Below are positions 11,717 to 22,945 of a DNA stretch of 64,000 bases, in pieces. Both the position numbers and the translations under genes were made by a program. Origin of the DNA: Pratylenchus scribneri (Eukaryota > Nematoda > Chromadorea > Rhabditida > Pratylenchidae); the NCBI GenBank assembly GCA_030063045.1, contig JAQSEB010000019.1, positions 2,542,001 through 2,606,000 of the forward strand. The letters are read 5' to 3'. The first letter of the stretch is position 1; every line of letters begins with the position of its first letter. The notes beneath the pieces were generated by a model. The model was given only the letters and a program-made list of their open reading frames with translations, made no database searches and was not told the origin of the DNA.

Positions 11717-13494
11717 TTTATCTTTTCTACAATTTAATTTGGTTCAATGAATATAATTTATGGTACAAAAAGGGTAAAATTCTGATTATCGGAAGTTAGG
11801 ATTTTGACGAAGGTGTAAAAAATTTACGAAGTTACCTTTGGATGAAGATTGTTTTTCAAGGGAAAAAAGGTGTCAGCTTATTATTACTAAAGTGAGGGTT
11901 GGGATGGATTTTTTGTTTTTGTGACAAAGGGTTAATTATCCAATAGATAATATTTTAGATCTGGTTAATAACAGATTTTTCGCAAATTTTCAAGAATTTT
12001 GCCAAAATTTTATTTATGCCAGATTTTTACCCTTTTTTTCAAAATTTGCCAGTTCTTACCAGATTAATTTTATAGTACTAAAAAATGACAAATTTTCTCT
12101 TTGTGAGGTAAAGTTTATTTTATTTTTATTTCACAATAATAATTGCCCAAAAATCTAGTAGGAAATAAAAAATGAAGGAAAAAATTTATTAAAACATTTA
12201 TTTTATTTTTTACACATTTTAAGCATACCAGATTTTAAGCCCGAATTTCGAATCCCCAATTTTGCTTGATTTTTAAACCCGAAAGCCAGAATTCACGAAT
12301 TTGGGAGATTGTGAGCCTAATTGAATAGAATGAATGGTGGCGAATTTTGGATTACAATGGGAATTTATAGCAGAACGGATTTGCATTTCAGTCCACTAAT
12401 TTTTGTTTTCTAAATTGAGAGCAAAACATACTAATGGATTTAATTTTGACTTGTGACTTGTGACTTTTTAGTTTTTAATTTTGTTATAAATTCAAATCTA
12501 CTGGACAAATAGAGCATACACCGTGAAAAATGGATGCAAATCAAATTTTATTGGGCCAAAGTTTACATAAAAATAATATTTGTTGGCAAAAATATTTGCA
12601 TTAAAATTAGTCCGAACAGTTTACCAAATACATAGGGCCAAAAGTTTCTGAAATCAAATTTTTTGGTTGTTTAAAATTAGAGAAAATTATAAAAGCACTA
12701 GATATCGGACGATACTGGATCCCGTGCGATATTTTTCGGGATCACGATTTGGTATTGGTTTAAAGAAAAAAGTCTGAGTATTTTTATATTTTCATTAAAA
12801 TTTTGCCTGAGAGTCATATTTGGTGCAAATTTTGCCCTATCGGACTATTTTATTTATAAAAAAATCTGGCAAAATTCTGGGCGGGACAAAAAAATCTGGA
12901 AAATTCCTGAGAAATCTGGTTTATGATAACTTTGTGTATGAATCCATAATGCCCAAAATTTGCGGTGTCTAAAAGTCACTGTTCCTCAAAATTCATGACA
13001 TTTAACCATTTTTATAAAACATTATTTTTTATTCATCAATCCTCATCAAAAATATTTTATTTAATTACATAATAAAAATAATAAATAATTTAATAATTAT
13101 AATTTAAAATGTAAATGCAAACATTATTCAATGATAAATCATCAAAATTATATTAAAATTAATGGTTATTTTTCTTAATGATTTTAATATTAAATTAATG
13201 AGTTTTTTGGGAATATCAAAATACATTTTTTTGACTAAAATCCATTTTGAATGTGAAACATGTATTATATTTAGTGTAGTTAAAAATATTTTTCCAAAAA
13301 TTTTACCTCCAAATTCACCGTAAAATCAGACAATGACAAATAATATCATTTATTCCATGAAAATATAAAATTTATATTGCAATATTGCTATGAAAACGTC
13401 AGATAGTTTTATTAATTTATTATTTATTCAACATTTGGTTCATTTTCAATTTTCATCATCCATATGTATATTCTATTCATGTTCATTGCTTCTT
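11717..13494. other. Intergenic between copies A and B, repeat-rich
   Basis: No gene seen. The region 11,717-11,860 and about 12,310-12,660 match the flank of copy B (for example GGATTACAATGGGAATTTATAGCAGAACG in shorter pieces at both sites). Between them, 11,950-12,310 and 12,830-12,930 carry repeated CCAGATTTTT-type segments. These resemble the element in the first Argonaute intron near 55 kb. From 13,230 the left flank of duplicated block B begins. Confidence 0.5.
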
Positions 13495-14449
13495 TTAGCA
13501 TGCTTCTCCATCATCATGGTAACGGAAACAATTGTACTGAAGTGAGATAATTGGAAATGATAGAGTTTAAATGAAAAAAGTTTAAATAAAAATAAAGAAT
13601 TTGATTATCTTTGTTATAATAAATAATTTCATTATATAATTTTCTATGATAAGCATTTAGGATGTTGAATGACCAATGCTTTTAAGATTCTTTTTCATAT
13701 TTTTTTAAATTTTCTTTGTCTCCTGCTGTAAAGTTCAATCCACCGATATATTTATGTATCCAAAATAAATATTTTCTTTTTATTTAAATTTAAAATTTTT
13801 GCTCTCTACACTGCATATATATGTTACAGCTGTTGCTGGTTTTTATACTCACCACTTTGGCATCGTTTGTCGACCAACTTGAATCATCTTCATGACAACT
13901 GTCAATGAATTTTTCCCATTTCGACTTGGATGTGAATCGGCAACATGGCGATTTTGAACCGGTTTTCTATTTAAAATATTTGCCGCCAGCTCGTTTGCAA
14001 TGTGTGTATCTGTGGAAAATAATAGCTAAATCAAGCGAAATTAGGGAAAATTTTAGGAAAATTTGGCTAGTTAAATAATGAAAATATGGATGGGAAAAAT
14101 TTGAAAACTTTTCTGAAATAAAAATAATATAACAAAAATACGTGTGTCTGTTGAGGTCTGGACAACCAATGCTATCCAAAATGCACATCACTTCTCTTTT
14201 CCAAGCAGCCCTAAATGCAACTGGAGTGTCGCTATCTTCATCATCATCTTCAACGACTTCTTCATCGCCATCATAATCATCATATGGCGTTGATGGTGAA
14301 AGAATGGTGGTTGAATTTGTTGGTGAAAGTACATCTGGGCCAACATCCAGGCCATCACCCTCAAATTCGTTCTGTTGTGCATTTAAGCAGTGAATGGAAC
14401 AGCAAAGTGGTATGAACAACAAAAGTAGAAATTGTAAAAAATAACGCAT
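13495..14449 (-). CDS. Secreted acidic pro-peptide / Cys-rich protein, copy B
   Basis: This is the tandem paralogue of copy A with the same plan. It has a signal peptide (MRYFLQFLLLLFIPLCCSIH), then NAQQNEFEGDGLDVGPDV, an acidic run (EEVVEDDDED), a basic AAWKRE site, and a basic Cys-rich mature region with eight Cys in the same order. The final exon (YNCFRYHDDGEAC) ends at TAA 13,495-13,497. The last donor here is a canonical GTGAGT, where copy A has GTATAA. The first intron is short and lacks the hAT-like insert. The signal peptide, pro-region and Cys positions are conserved while exposed residues differ, so both copies look maintained as genes. Confidence 0.78.
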
Positions 14450-15549
14450 TTTCTTCTTTCTACAATTTTACCGGATTAAATGAATTTAATTTATGGGTAC
14501 AAAAAAGGGTAAAACTCCGATTATGGGATCTTAGGATTTTGACGAAGGTGTAAAAATTTCCTAATTTACCTTTGGATGAAAGTTGTTTGGAGATGGAAAT
14601 CCTATTTTTAAAATATTCGAATAGAATAAATGATGGCGAATTTGGGATTACAATGGGAATTTATAGCAGAACGAATTTACATTTGGGCCTACTAAATTTT
14701 TTCTCCAACATTTAGTGGCATAGCACACAAATGAATTTACTTGTGATTTGTGGCGTTTTATTTTTGTTATAAATGCAAATCTCTGTATAAACAGAGCAAA
14801 ATTGACGCCCGATAGAAAAATGGATGCACATCAAATTTTATTGGGCCAAAGGTTACCAAAAAGAATATTTGTTGGCAAAAATATTTGCATTTTGACAAAT
14901 TCAATAAAATTAATTCTAGCAAAATTTATCATCAAATATATTGGTCAGGGCCAAAGGTTGCTAAAATCAAATTTTATTTTTAGGTTGTTAAAAATTATGG
15001 CAAATAGGCAAGTTATTTGAGCACTGCGTACTTTGAGCATTTTATTTGTCACCAAATGTAAAAAATGATTAAAACAATGTAAAATGGATTTTTTTAAGTA
15101 TTTAATTATGATTCTCTGCAATAAAATATACTTTTGAATTAAAATTCGTCCAAATTTTGAAAAATTTTTTCTCAAAAATTTTATATTGATATACCTTCTC
15201 TCTAGTAAATAAAAAAGCCATTTTTAGATTGATTTATTCATTTCTCTCACTTGTTGTCTATAATTCGCTGTGCTCAAAAATTCTTGACATTTATTTAAAA
15301 TTATAAAATGCTATTAATCCGTTTATTAGTAGGGCCTCCCTTTATTAAGAGAGAGTACCCTCTAGAGGGCTTTTGAAAATTAGTAACCCTAGGGTATTAA
15401 TATGGGATTTACGATAACGGTAATCCAATTTTTATTTTATCATTATATTAAAATATATTATTTAGTATTCAAAGTATTATCATCAAAAATATTTTATTTA
15501 ATTACATTAAACTTAACAAATAAATAATTTATTAAATTAAATTTACAAT
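14450..15549. other. Intergenic, right flank of block B
   Basis: The part up to about 14,980 matches the flank of copy A (12,310-12,660). The rest is unique A+T-rich DNA. Short palindromes occur at 15,355-15,400 (CCCTCTAGAGGG, AACCCTAGGGTATT). No gene is seen. Confidence 0.45.
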
Positions 15550-16874
15550 TCATATGGTAAATGAAGAGACAGATGAAATGCAAACATTTAATGATAAATC
15601 GTCAAAATTTGCATTATTTTCCAAAACACCAATTGGCCAATTGAATTTCCAATCTGGCATGAATATTCTCTTCATTGGCCTTTGTTCTGTTTCTTTTCCT
15701 TCCTCCGTCCATCTTTTATTATTAAATTCTTCAAAATATTCCAATTCATTATCATCTTGTTTTAACGAGAAAAACGGCTCCAATTTAATGCCTAATTTTT
15801 TCATTACCCAAAATGAAAAGCCAATTAAAACATTGAGAAAACCTTAAATGAAATCATTTAAAAAAAAATTAAAATTCCGTACCAATTACTAAAATTGTAT
15901 AAAAACAAATTGATGGATGAATTCCAGTAAAGAATTTAATTCTCGAATTGTTGGCCGGAAAATTGAGGAAATAAATCAAATTGGAAAGAAGCATGCATAA
16001 TCCGCAACAAATTGTGAATACGCCAAAATGAGAGGGCACAAAAATCAGAATGAGGATATGAAGAAGCCAAAGGGCAAATGCAAACCTGAAAAAATGGAAA
16101 AAATTATAAATTAAAATTCAACACAATTTACCAAAGAATGACACAGGCCCAATAGCCGGCAATTGCGCATTGATGGCCAAAAGTGAAGCCGGTCCGTTCC
16201 GAATCCAAATATTCCACAATTTTAAGCAATGGAAATGGCATTCCCAATTTTAGAGAAGGTAAAATGTCGATTCCAGTTGCTAAATTTTTAATTTTCAAAA
16301 ATTATTTTTATTTTTATATGATTTACTTGTCAACGGGAAATATTCATTATAATTATAAATTTGAGGTTGCTGATATTCAAATTGATGAATTGTTTTGATC
16401 GATTCTGATGCATTTCGGCCAATTTCTTCATTGAATAATAATGAGCCAAATAAATTTTCATTTGATTTGTTTGAATCGTTCATTTTTGAATCAATTTCAA
16501 TTATTCCGTCATTCCAAAGGGATATATTGATGGCATTTAAGCCAATATTAACTTGAAATTTGGCATCAATCCATTTATGGGAATTGGCCTGGAAATTTGA
16601 GGCAATTTTGCCGTCAAAAGTCATCCAACCGGGATAATGAATGCACACTAAATTTTTTAAATAAATTATATTTTTGTTAAATACAAAAGAATTATTATTA
16701 AAATATTATCATTTTTAAAAATGACTCACAAAAAATTGCCATTCCAGTTGTCATTGAAGTCAAAAATGCAAATGAAGAAATGAATTTTGATTGTCGAACG
16801 CCCGGAATAATAATTAGAAATGCAAAAATTGGCAATAAAAATACACAAAAAATTAATAAAATTTGAATAGACAT
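15550..16874 (-). CDS. Dual oxidase maturation factor (DUOXA family)
   Basis: DUOXA proteins are multi-pass ER and plasma-membrane partners that mature dual oxidase. In nematodes the DUOX system makes peroxide for cuticle cross-linking. The first exon encodes a membrane segment with FLIIIPGVRQSK, matching the conserved ILPGIRGK region of the family. The extracellular loop WIDAKFQVNIGLNAINISL, YNEYFPL, and GYWACVILW with further membrane spans follow in the expected order. The C-terminal cytosolic tail ends at TGA 15,550-15,552. The Met at 16,872-16,874 is the best start in this exon. The frame is open upstream to a TAA without another Met, so a short 5' exon spliced to the AAAG near 16,913 is possible. 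The gene is head to head with the SLC17-like transporter. Confidence 0.85.
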
Positions 16875-17272
16875 GAAAATTACTGAGGAATTTGGTTCAA
16901 AAATAATTGACTTTGATATTTTAATAAATACTAATAAAATGACTAATTATTATTTTATTAGTAAATAATTAATTAATAATTGACACTTTTGTTTGTTGTT
17001 TTATTGTTTAGTAAATTAATGACAAATTCTTTAAAGAGAAGAGAAGAGTTTAAAAAAAAAACTTTGACCCAAATTAGTAAATTATTATTAAAATATGACT
17101 AAAAATGGCGGAAATTAATGGAATGTGTCAAATTCCACTTTAAAATAATTACTAAATAATTCACTAATATATTCTGGATAAAAACAATAATCATTTCCTC
17201 ATTCTTTATTTTATAAATAAATTCATTAAATATTTATATCCAATTGAATTATTATTAATTTATTAATTAAAA
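16875..17272. promoter_or_regulatory. Head-to-head intergenic region (DUOXA / SLC17-like)
   Basis: A 398-base A+T-rich gap between two divergent starts. No specific motif is identified. Confidence 0.4.
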
Positions 17273-19212
17273 ATGAATTCATCAAAACAATACCAACAAT
17301 CAATGTTCCCATCAATTAGATTGATCGTTGCATTGGCCCTCAGTCTATGCTATATGGCATTGAGCATATCCACATCGAATATTGCCGTTTCAATGGTTTG
17401 CATGGTCAAAGGGCAAGGAGGGAATTCGAACAATTTGGAAAATGACCAAAATTTAAATGCCAATAAATCCGTTGAAAATATGCCATTGGCAAATAAAATG
17501 GAAGGTTGCGATTTGGATGGAAAATTGAATTGGAATTCCGATGAACAAGGTGTGAACAAAATTTAATTTATGTATATTGTTTCTTTTTCAATAGGCTTCG
17601 TTCTTGCTGCCCAAAATGTTGGATCTCTGTTGATGCTTTTTACGGGCACAAAAATGGATCGAATGAATAGTAAATGGGCAATCATGTTGGCACTTTTATT
17701 TTTAGGTAAAATTCATTAAAAATAACAAATTTGATTTTCCTCTCTTTAAGTTCTCAGCAATATTCTATTTCCATTTGTGGTCCATTCCAGTATTTGTTTG
17801 GCCATTTTGGCCAGATTATTTGTTGGTTTTGCCGATGCTCTTTTACAGCCCAGCAGTTCCAGCCTCATTTCCAGATGGTTTCCACCCGAGGAGAGGCCAT
17901 TTGCCCTTGGATTGATTACGGGAGGAAGACAAATTGGTACAAAAAATACCAATTTTGCTTTAAATAAATATTAAAATTTTAGGTACACTTCTCATTTTGC
18001 CATTGGCCAGTGTCCTCTGCACAAATTCCCAAACACTTGGTGGATGGCCCGTCATCTTCCATTTGTCCACATTCGTTTGCATTTCAGTCTTTGTTCTTTG
18101 GATTTTCATTGGTGCCGACAAACCATCCAAGCATTGTTGTATTTCGGCAAATGAATGCAATTATATTGAATCAAATATTCTTCATGAACGCATTGGAAAG
18201 AGGACGGAATGCAGACAAATTGAATGGAGGGAATTGGCCAAATGTAAACCACTTTATGCCAGCATTGGTGCATTAATTTGCCATGAATATCCACTTGTCA
18301 TTATGATTCAGGTAAATATTTATATATTTTAAATAATATTTTACAAATAATTATTCATTTAGATGTTGCCAAAATATTTAGATGAAGTACTCCATGTTCC
18401 CCTATTGTTGAATGGCACTATTTCTGCCCTTCCAATTGCCGTTCTTTTCCTCTCCAAAACATTTGCCTCATATTTTTGTTCATTGTTGCTCAGCAATAAA
18501 AGTAATCAAAATTTGTCACGTTCAACTCGTTTTGTGAAATGGTTCAATGGGATTGGCTCAATGGGACTTGGCCTTTGCACGGCGGCTGTCCCATTTTTCA
18601 ATAATTCACAAGAAAGTGCAGCAATTTTGACACTTTGTTTGGCCACTGCATTCGCTGGTTAATTTTTTTATTGAAAAAAAAAAAAATAATATATTTGATA
18701 CAATTAATAATATTAAAAAAATCAATAATTAATAAAAATATATTTTCTATTTTCCCTGAACAGGTTTGCATACTCCTGGAGTTCAAACTGCCTTGGTGCA
18801 AATTGCCCCAGCCTATAATGGAATGATCAGTGGCATTGCATTCAGTGCTGTTGCCATTTTCAGCATTTTCAATAAATTGCTTTCCAATTATATTATTCAG
18901 CACGGGTCACCCCAAGAATGGATGATTGTTTTTTTGATTGCCGGGGCCGTCGCAATTCTTCCGGTCATTTTCTTCTCAATTTGGGGTTCAGCCGAATTGC
19001 AATCTTGGGCGGCAAAATTCAACAGGAGGCCGTCAATGTGCCCCACAATTTCATCAATTTCATTGTCCATTCAATCAGAGAATATTTCTTCCTCTTCTGC
19101 CGATGGATTGGAGAAAAATTCGAGCCAAAAAATGGAATCAGAAGAAACAAATAATATTTGTAAACAAATTGCACATATTGTTCTCAATACGGATTCATTT
19201 TCACAAATTTAA
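17273..19212 (+). CDS. Major facilitator transporter, SLC17-like anion transporter
   Basis: The protein is a 12-TM major facilitator. The first TM (RLIVALALSLCYMALSIS) is followed by the long hydrophilic loop 1 typical of SLC17 (Asn-rich, with Cys). Then come TM2 with GFVLAAQNVGSLLMLFTG, a loop signature TKMDRMNSKWAI, and TM4 with RLFVGFADALLQPSSSSLISRWFPPEERPFA in the family position. The second half carries HEYPLVIMIQMLPKYLDEVL and the exon LHTPGVQTALVQIAPAYNGM, strongly like the SLC17 segment before TM10. Exons join in phase. The C-terminus is a cytosolic Ser/Glu-rich tail. SLC17 members move organic anions, phosphate, sialic acid or vesicular glutamate; the substrate cannot be read from the sequence. 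Confidence 0.85.
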
Positions 19213-19716
19213 TATTAATTTATTATTTTAAATATTTAAATAAACTATTTAAAGTATTATGGAATACAATTCTTTTACCCCATTTTTTATTTTTTCCTCA
19301 TTTTTTTTATTTTTTTACCCCAAAAGTAGTTTTTGACTTCTAATAAACCAGAAACCGGTTTTGGCCTTAAAAACCTTATACCAATTAGTAGATCTCATCG
19401 AGATGCATCGAAAGGTATATAAAATGTCAGGTTTTGGCCCAAAATAAAAGTGTTTAAAACTAAAAACTGAAAATATGCTTTAAACGATTTAACTTGCTGA
19501 TGAGTATCAAGTCAACTACTACTTTTTGGGATAAAAATAAAAAGTGGATTAAAATAAAAGATATTTATCAAAGTATTATCATTATCATTTAGGTATTATT
19601 ATCAATATGGAAATTCATAAAACAAATAATATTATAATTAGTATTACTTTTATCATCATTGGAAAATTGATTAATTTCAAATAGTATTTAATTAAATAAA
19701 ATGAATTTTTACATTA
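19213..19716. other. Convergent 3' intergenic region with an R1 element
   Basis: This lies between the 3' ends of the SLC17-like gene (+) and the nuclear receptor (-). It is largely occupied by the R1 inverted-repeat element at 19,318-19,530; the remainder is A+T-rich with nothing recognised. Confidence 0.5.
19318..19530. repeat. R1 inverted-repeat element (best copy)
   Basis: The ends form an imperfect inverted repeat: CCCCAAAAGTAGTTTTTGACTT on the left and the complement of CCCAAAAAGTAGTAGTTGACTT on the right. The core contains ATACCAATTAGTAGATCTC and GAGATGCATCGAAAGG, shared with copies at about 3.6, 26.6 and 44.7 kb. The length is about 213 bp. It has no coding capacity, so it behaves as a MITE. 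Confidence 0.7.
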
Positions 19717-22492
19717 TTAATTCTTCATCAATGGAGAAATAGCCTTAGGCACCAATTGTTTAAATCGTCCATATTCATAAAATGTGTCAATGTATTCAGC
19801 AATTTCTTGATGTTTTTGTACCAATCGAATTGTTGACCAAAGAAGTCGAAGTGTTTCCATATATCTCAATGCAACGGCATTCTCCCCAAATTGTCGTTGT
19901 TGGAGGCCAAGCAACATTTTCCCATATTTTTCCTCTAGCCCCTTTAGAATTTCTTGTCCATTTTGTGTAATATCCGGAGCGGCTGTGGGAAAAGTTCATA
20001 AAATAATTTAATATTTAATTTAAAATTGTTTAACACCGGAATTGAATAAAAGCAATGGAAAAAGCAATGCAAATTCATCATTGGTCAAATCAATGTGGAT
20101 AAATTCGCGAATTGGTAAATGGAATATTTTTCCGGCTGCATTCAATAAACTAATAAAATTATTTAAAAATAATAATAAATAATATTTGTTTACATTTGGT
20201 CCGAATAATGATTTGCAAACATTGAATAAAGACACTTTCCGTCAAAACGAGTCATCGTTTCAGACCGTTGTTTAGCCGAAAAGAAATATCCATTCAACAA
20301 TAAAGTTGCTAAAGTCGAATTTTTCAGTAAAGTTACCTTTAAAAATAATTTTGAAAATATTTTTAATTAATTTATTTCTAACTTGATCATCAAATTGGAG
20401 TTGTCTAAAATTTGGTATTGCCCTCGCTATATTCGCAAAAATATATAAGTCCGTAAACATCACTGGCATAATATCAGAAAATATTCCATTTTGTTGAATT
20501 TCCTTTTCCTCAACATACATTGAATTTAGAGGAATTTGATTATTAACCTTGAAAAATTAATTAATATTTTTTTAGGGAAATATTTTGAAAATTCCTTATT
20601 ATATTAAAAAGAAATATAAATAATTGGAAATTTTATATAGAATTCTTTAAAAGGCAAATTATTTGGCTTCTAGGCAATTTAAATTGTCATAAATTTATAT
20701 TATTTTTACCTTTTTCTGATTTGAATTTTCAAATAAATTATTTTGATTCACAATTAAAAGTGATTCCAGGCTGTCGAATTGTTGAAAAAATTCGACCGGA
20801 AAAGGCGCTATTGAGTACCGAAATGTTACAGCCTTGTTTATAATTTCAAATATTATTTGAATTAATTTTGGAGTTTCAAGTATTTCATCTTGTTTGAGGT
20901 GAAAATTCTGAAAAATTGTAGTAAATATTTATTATTAAAAAAATAATTTGAAAACTTCCAAATAATCATTGTCCTCAATTCGTTTATTTTGATCTGAATT
21001 AAAAATCGATGAAATGGCCAATTTATCTGTGATTTAATAAATAAAAAATATATTTTGGATCAAAAACCTTTTTTCTCTTCCATAAATTGCCGACGTTCTC
21101 GGTGGAAATTTTGCAAATTCGTAGCTCTAACTAGGGTAGGACAGAGTCGGTTTTAAACCGGGGTCTTCGGTTTCGGTTTTGGCCGGTTTTGAGTTCACGG
21201 TTTCGGTTTCGGTTTTAGAAAAATCCTCGGTTTCGGTTTCGGTTTCTCGGTTTTGGCGGTTTTTGAAAAATGGTCATAAAAATATCAAAAAATTTTTTTT
21301 TCATAAAATATCGAAAAAAATCAAACAAAATAAAATGCAATATTTTCTTAATCAATTTTTATGTTTTTTTTTCTGGGTCCGTTTAAATGAAAATGGCCTC
21401 AAAGGAAAAAAAATTATTCAAAATTGCCCCGCAGGGAAAAATCAGAACAAAAAAGGTCTGATATGAAAGAATTTTAATTAAAAATGCGCATCTAATAATA
21501 GAAAAATTTGAGTAAAAATAGTCCCGTAGGGAGAAAATTAATCAAATATTGCATTGCACAAAGCCAAAATGATTCAATAGAGAGAAAATTTAAACTATAA
21601 TGTGCCCCGTTAGGGGAAATTTCAGCCAAAAATTGACTGTAGGCGGTAAATTTTAGTCAAAATTGCCCGATAGGGAAAAATTTTTACCAAAAATGCTTTC
21701 TAAAGATAAAATTTTAAGCCAAAAATGCTCCGCTAGGGAAAATTTTCAGTAAAAAATGGCTACTCAAGGCATGTTTTAACCAAAAATTGGCCTTCTGGGC
21801 AAAATCTAGAAACCGAAAAACCGATCGGTTTTGACCCTCGGTTTCGGTTTTGGCCGGTTTTTGAATCTCGGTTTCGGTTTCGGTTTTTAGACCTAAAATC
21901 CTCGGTTTCGGTTCCGGTTTCGGTTCGGTTAACCGAACCGATCCTACCCTAGCTCTAACCACTGAAATTAATTTTTTTTTATTAAGAATTATGAAATTAT
22001 GAATTCTTATTATTATGTTTTTAACTATATTTTGAATTAAATTAACTCTTTTGCTCAATAAAAAGGTTTAAAAAGCCTAAAATTACAAAATTTCTCTTGA
22101 ATTTACCCCATTTAAATTTTATATTATTATTAGTTCCATTTTATTACTTTCTTTTTTCATTCCATTTTCAATGCATTTTTTCAATCGACAATATTTGCAT
22201 CCAATTGTGATTAACATATTTTTATCAATTTCAATGCCTTCTAGAAATGTAAATAAAATTAATTAATTAATTAATTAAATAAGATTATGTTTTTTTACCA
22301 TTTTGGCAAATGCATTTGTAAATTTTACCCAACAGTACAAATCTTCTAAAATAAATAAATAATTTTAAATTAATTTTGAAATTACCGAAAAAATGCGCCA
22401 CAAGCACGGCATGAAATTGCGCCATAATTGAAAAATGCATTTGATGAACCACAAATTTGACAAATTCTAACATTCATTTTCATATTCGACAT
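19717..22492 (-). CDS. Nuclear hormone receptor (supplementary NHR)
   Basis: This is a ligand-type zinc-finger transcription factor. The start at 22,490-22,492 leads into zinc finger 1 (CQICGSSNAFFNYGAISCRA, P-box CRACGAFFRR). A second exon has KIYKCICQNG and a third ends zinc finger 2 with CKYCRLKKCIENGM, the normal receptor signature. After a hinge (NFHRERRQFMEEK), several exons give the ligand-binding domain. FANIARAIPNFRQLQFDDQV and TLLKNSTLATLLLNGYFF are the helix 3-5 signature. DLTNDEFALLFPLLLFNSG and the helix 10 region MLLGLQQRQFGENA follow. The stop is at 19,717-19,719. It resembles the HNF4-derived nematode expansions. A hAT-like element occupies one intron. Confidence 0.87.
21132..21951. 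mobile_element. Non-autonomous hAT-like element, CGGTTT-rich (MITE 2)
   Basis: Terminal inverted repeats TAGGGTAGGA ... TCCTACCCTA are flanked by a perfect 8-bp direct repeat GCTCTAAC (21,124-21,131 and 21,952-21,959). The ends are made of degenerate CGGTTT and GGTTTCGG hexamers in opposite orientation. The centre holds imperfect repeats of the type GCCCCGTAGGGAAAAATT. No transposase frame is seen. It sits in an intron of the nuclear receptor gene and would be removed by splicing. Confidence 0.88.
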
Positions 22493-22945
22493 AATGGAAT
22501 TAAACTAATTAATTGACATATAATGCTATTATTAGCTTTTAGAACTTTAAAGGAAAATATTTTATGGCCATAAAATCAATAAAAATGGATTGGACTTTAA
22601 AGTACAATGGATGGATGTATTGACCCTAGATCTGAAATAATTGATGCTCAGGACACGGACACATTTTGTTGGATGGGCAAACATTGGGCTAAAATTAACA
22701 AATACCAAAATTACAAAATTGAATAAAGCTTAAGGCAATATCATAGGGGTGTTCATCAACCATCATTATCATTACTCAATAATTAAATTAAATCGGTATT
22801 TTCGAATTTGTTAGAATAAATAAGGCACTAATTAAGAAAGGACACTTTTTATTTTATTATTTTTATTATTAATATTTATGTTGCCAATTTGTTCCCCATT
22901 TTGAATCAAAAAAAGTTCCCTCCGTCAATGAATGAACACTCAAAT
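22493..22945. other. Intergenic between carboxylesterase 3' end and NHR 5' end
   Basis: This holds the presumed NHR promoter. No element or RNA gene is recognised. Confidence 0.4.

Noticed and set aside
21179..22058. Frames encoding Val/Ser or Glu/Thr-Lys-Pro repeats
   Set aside because: They are translations of the CGGTTT arrays of MITE 2.
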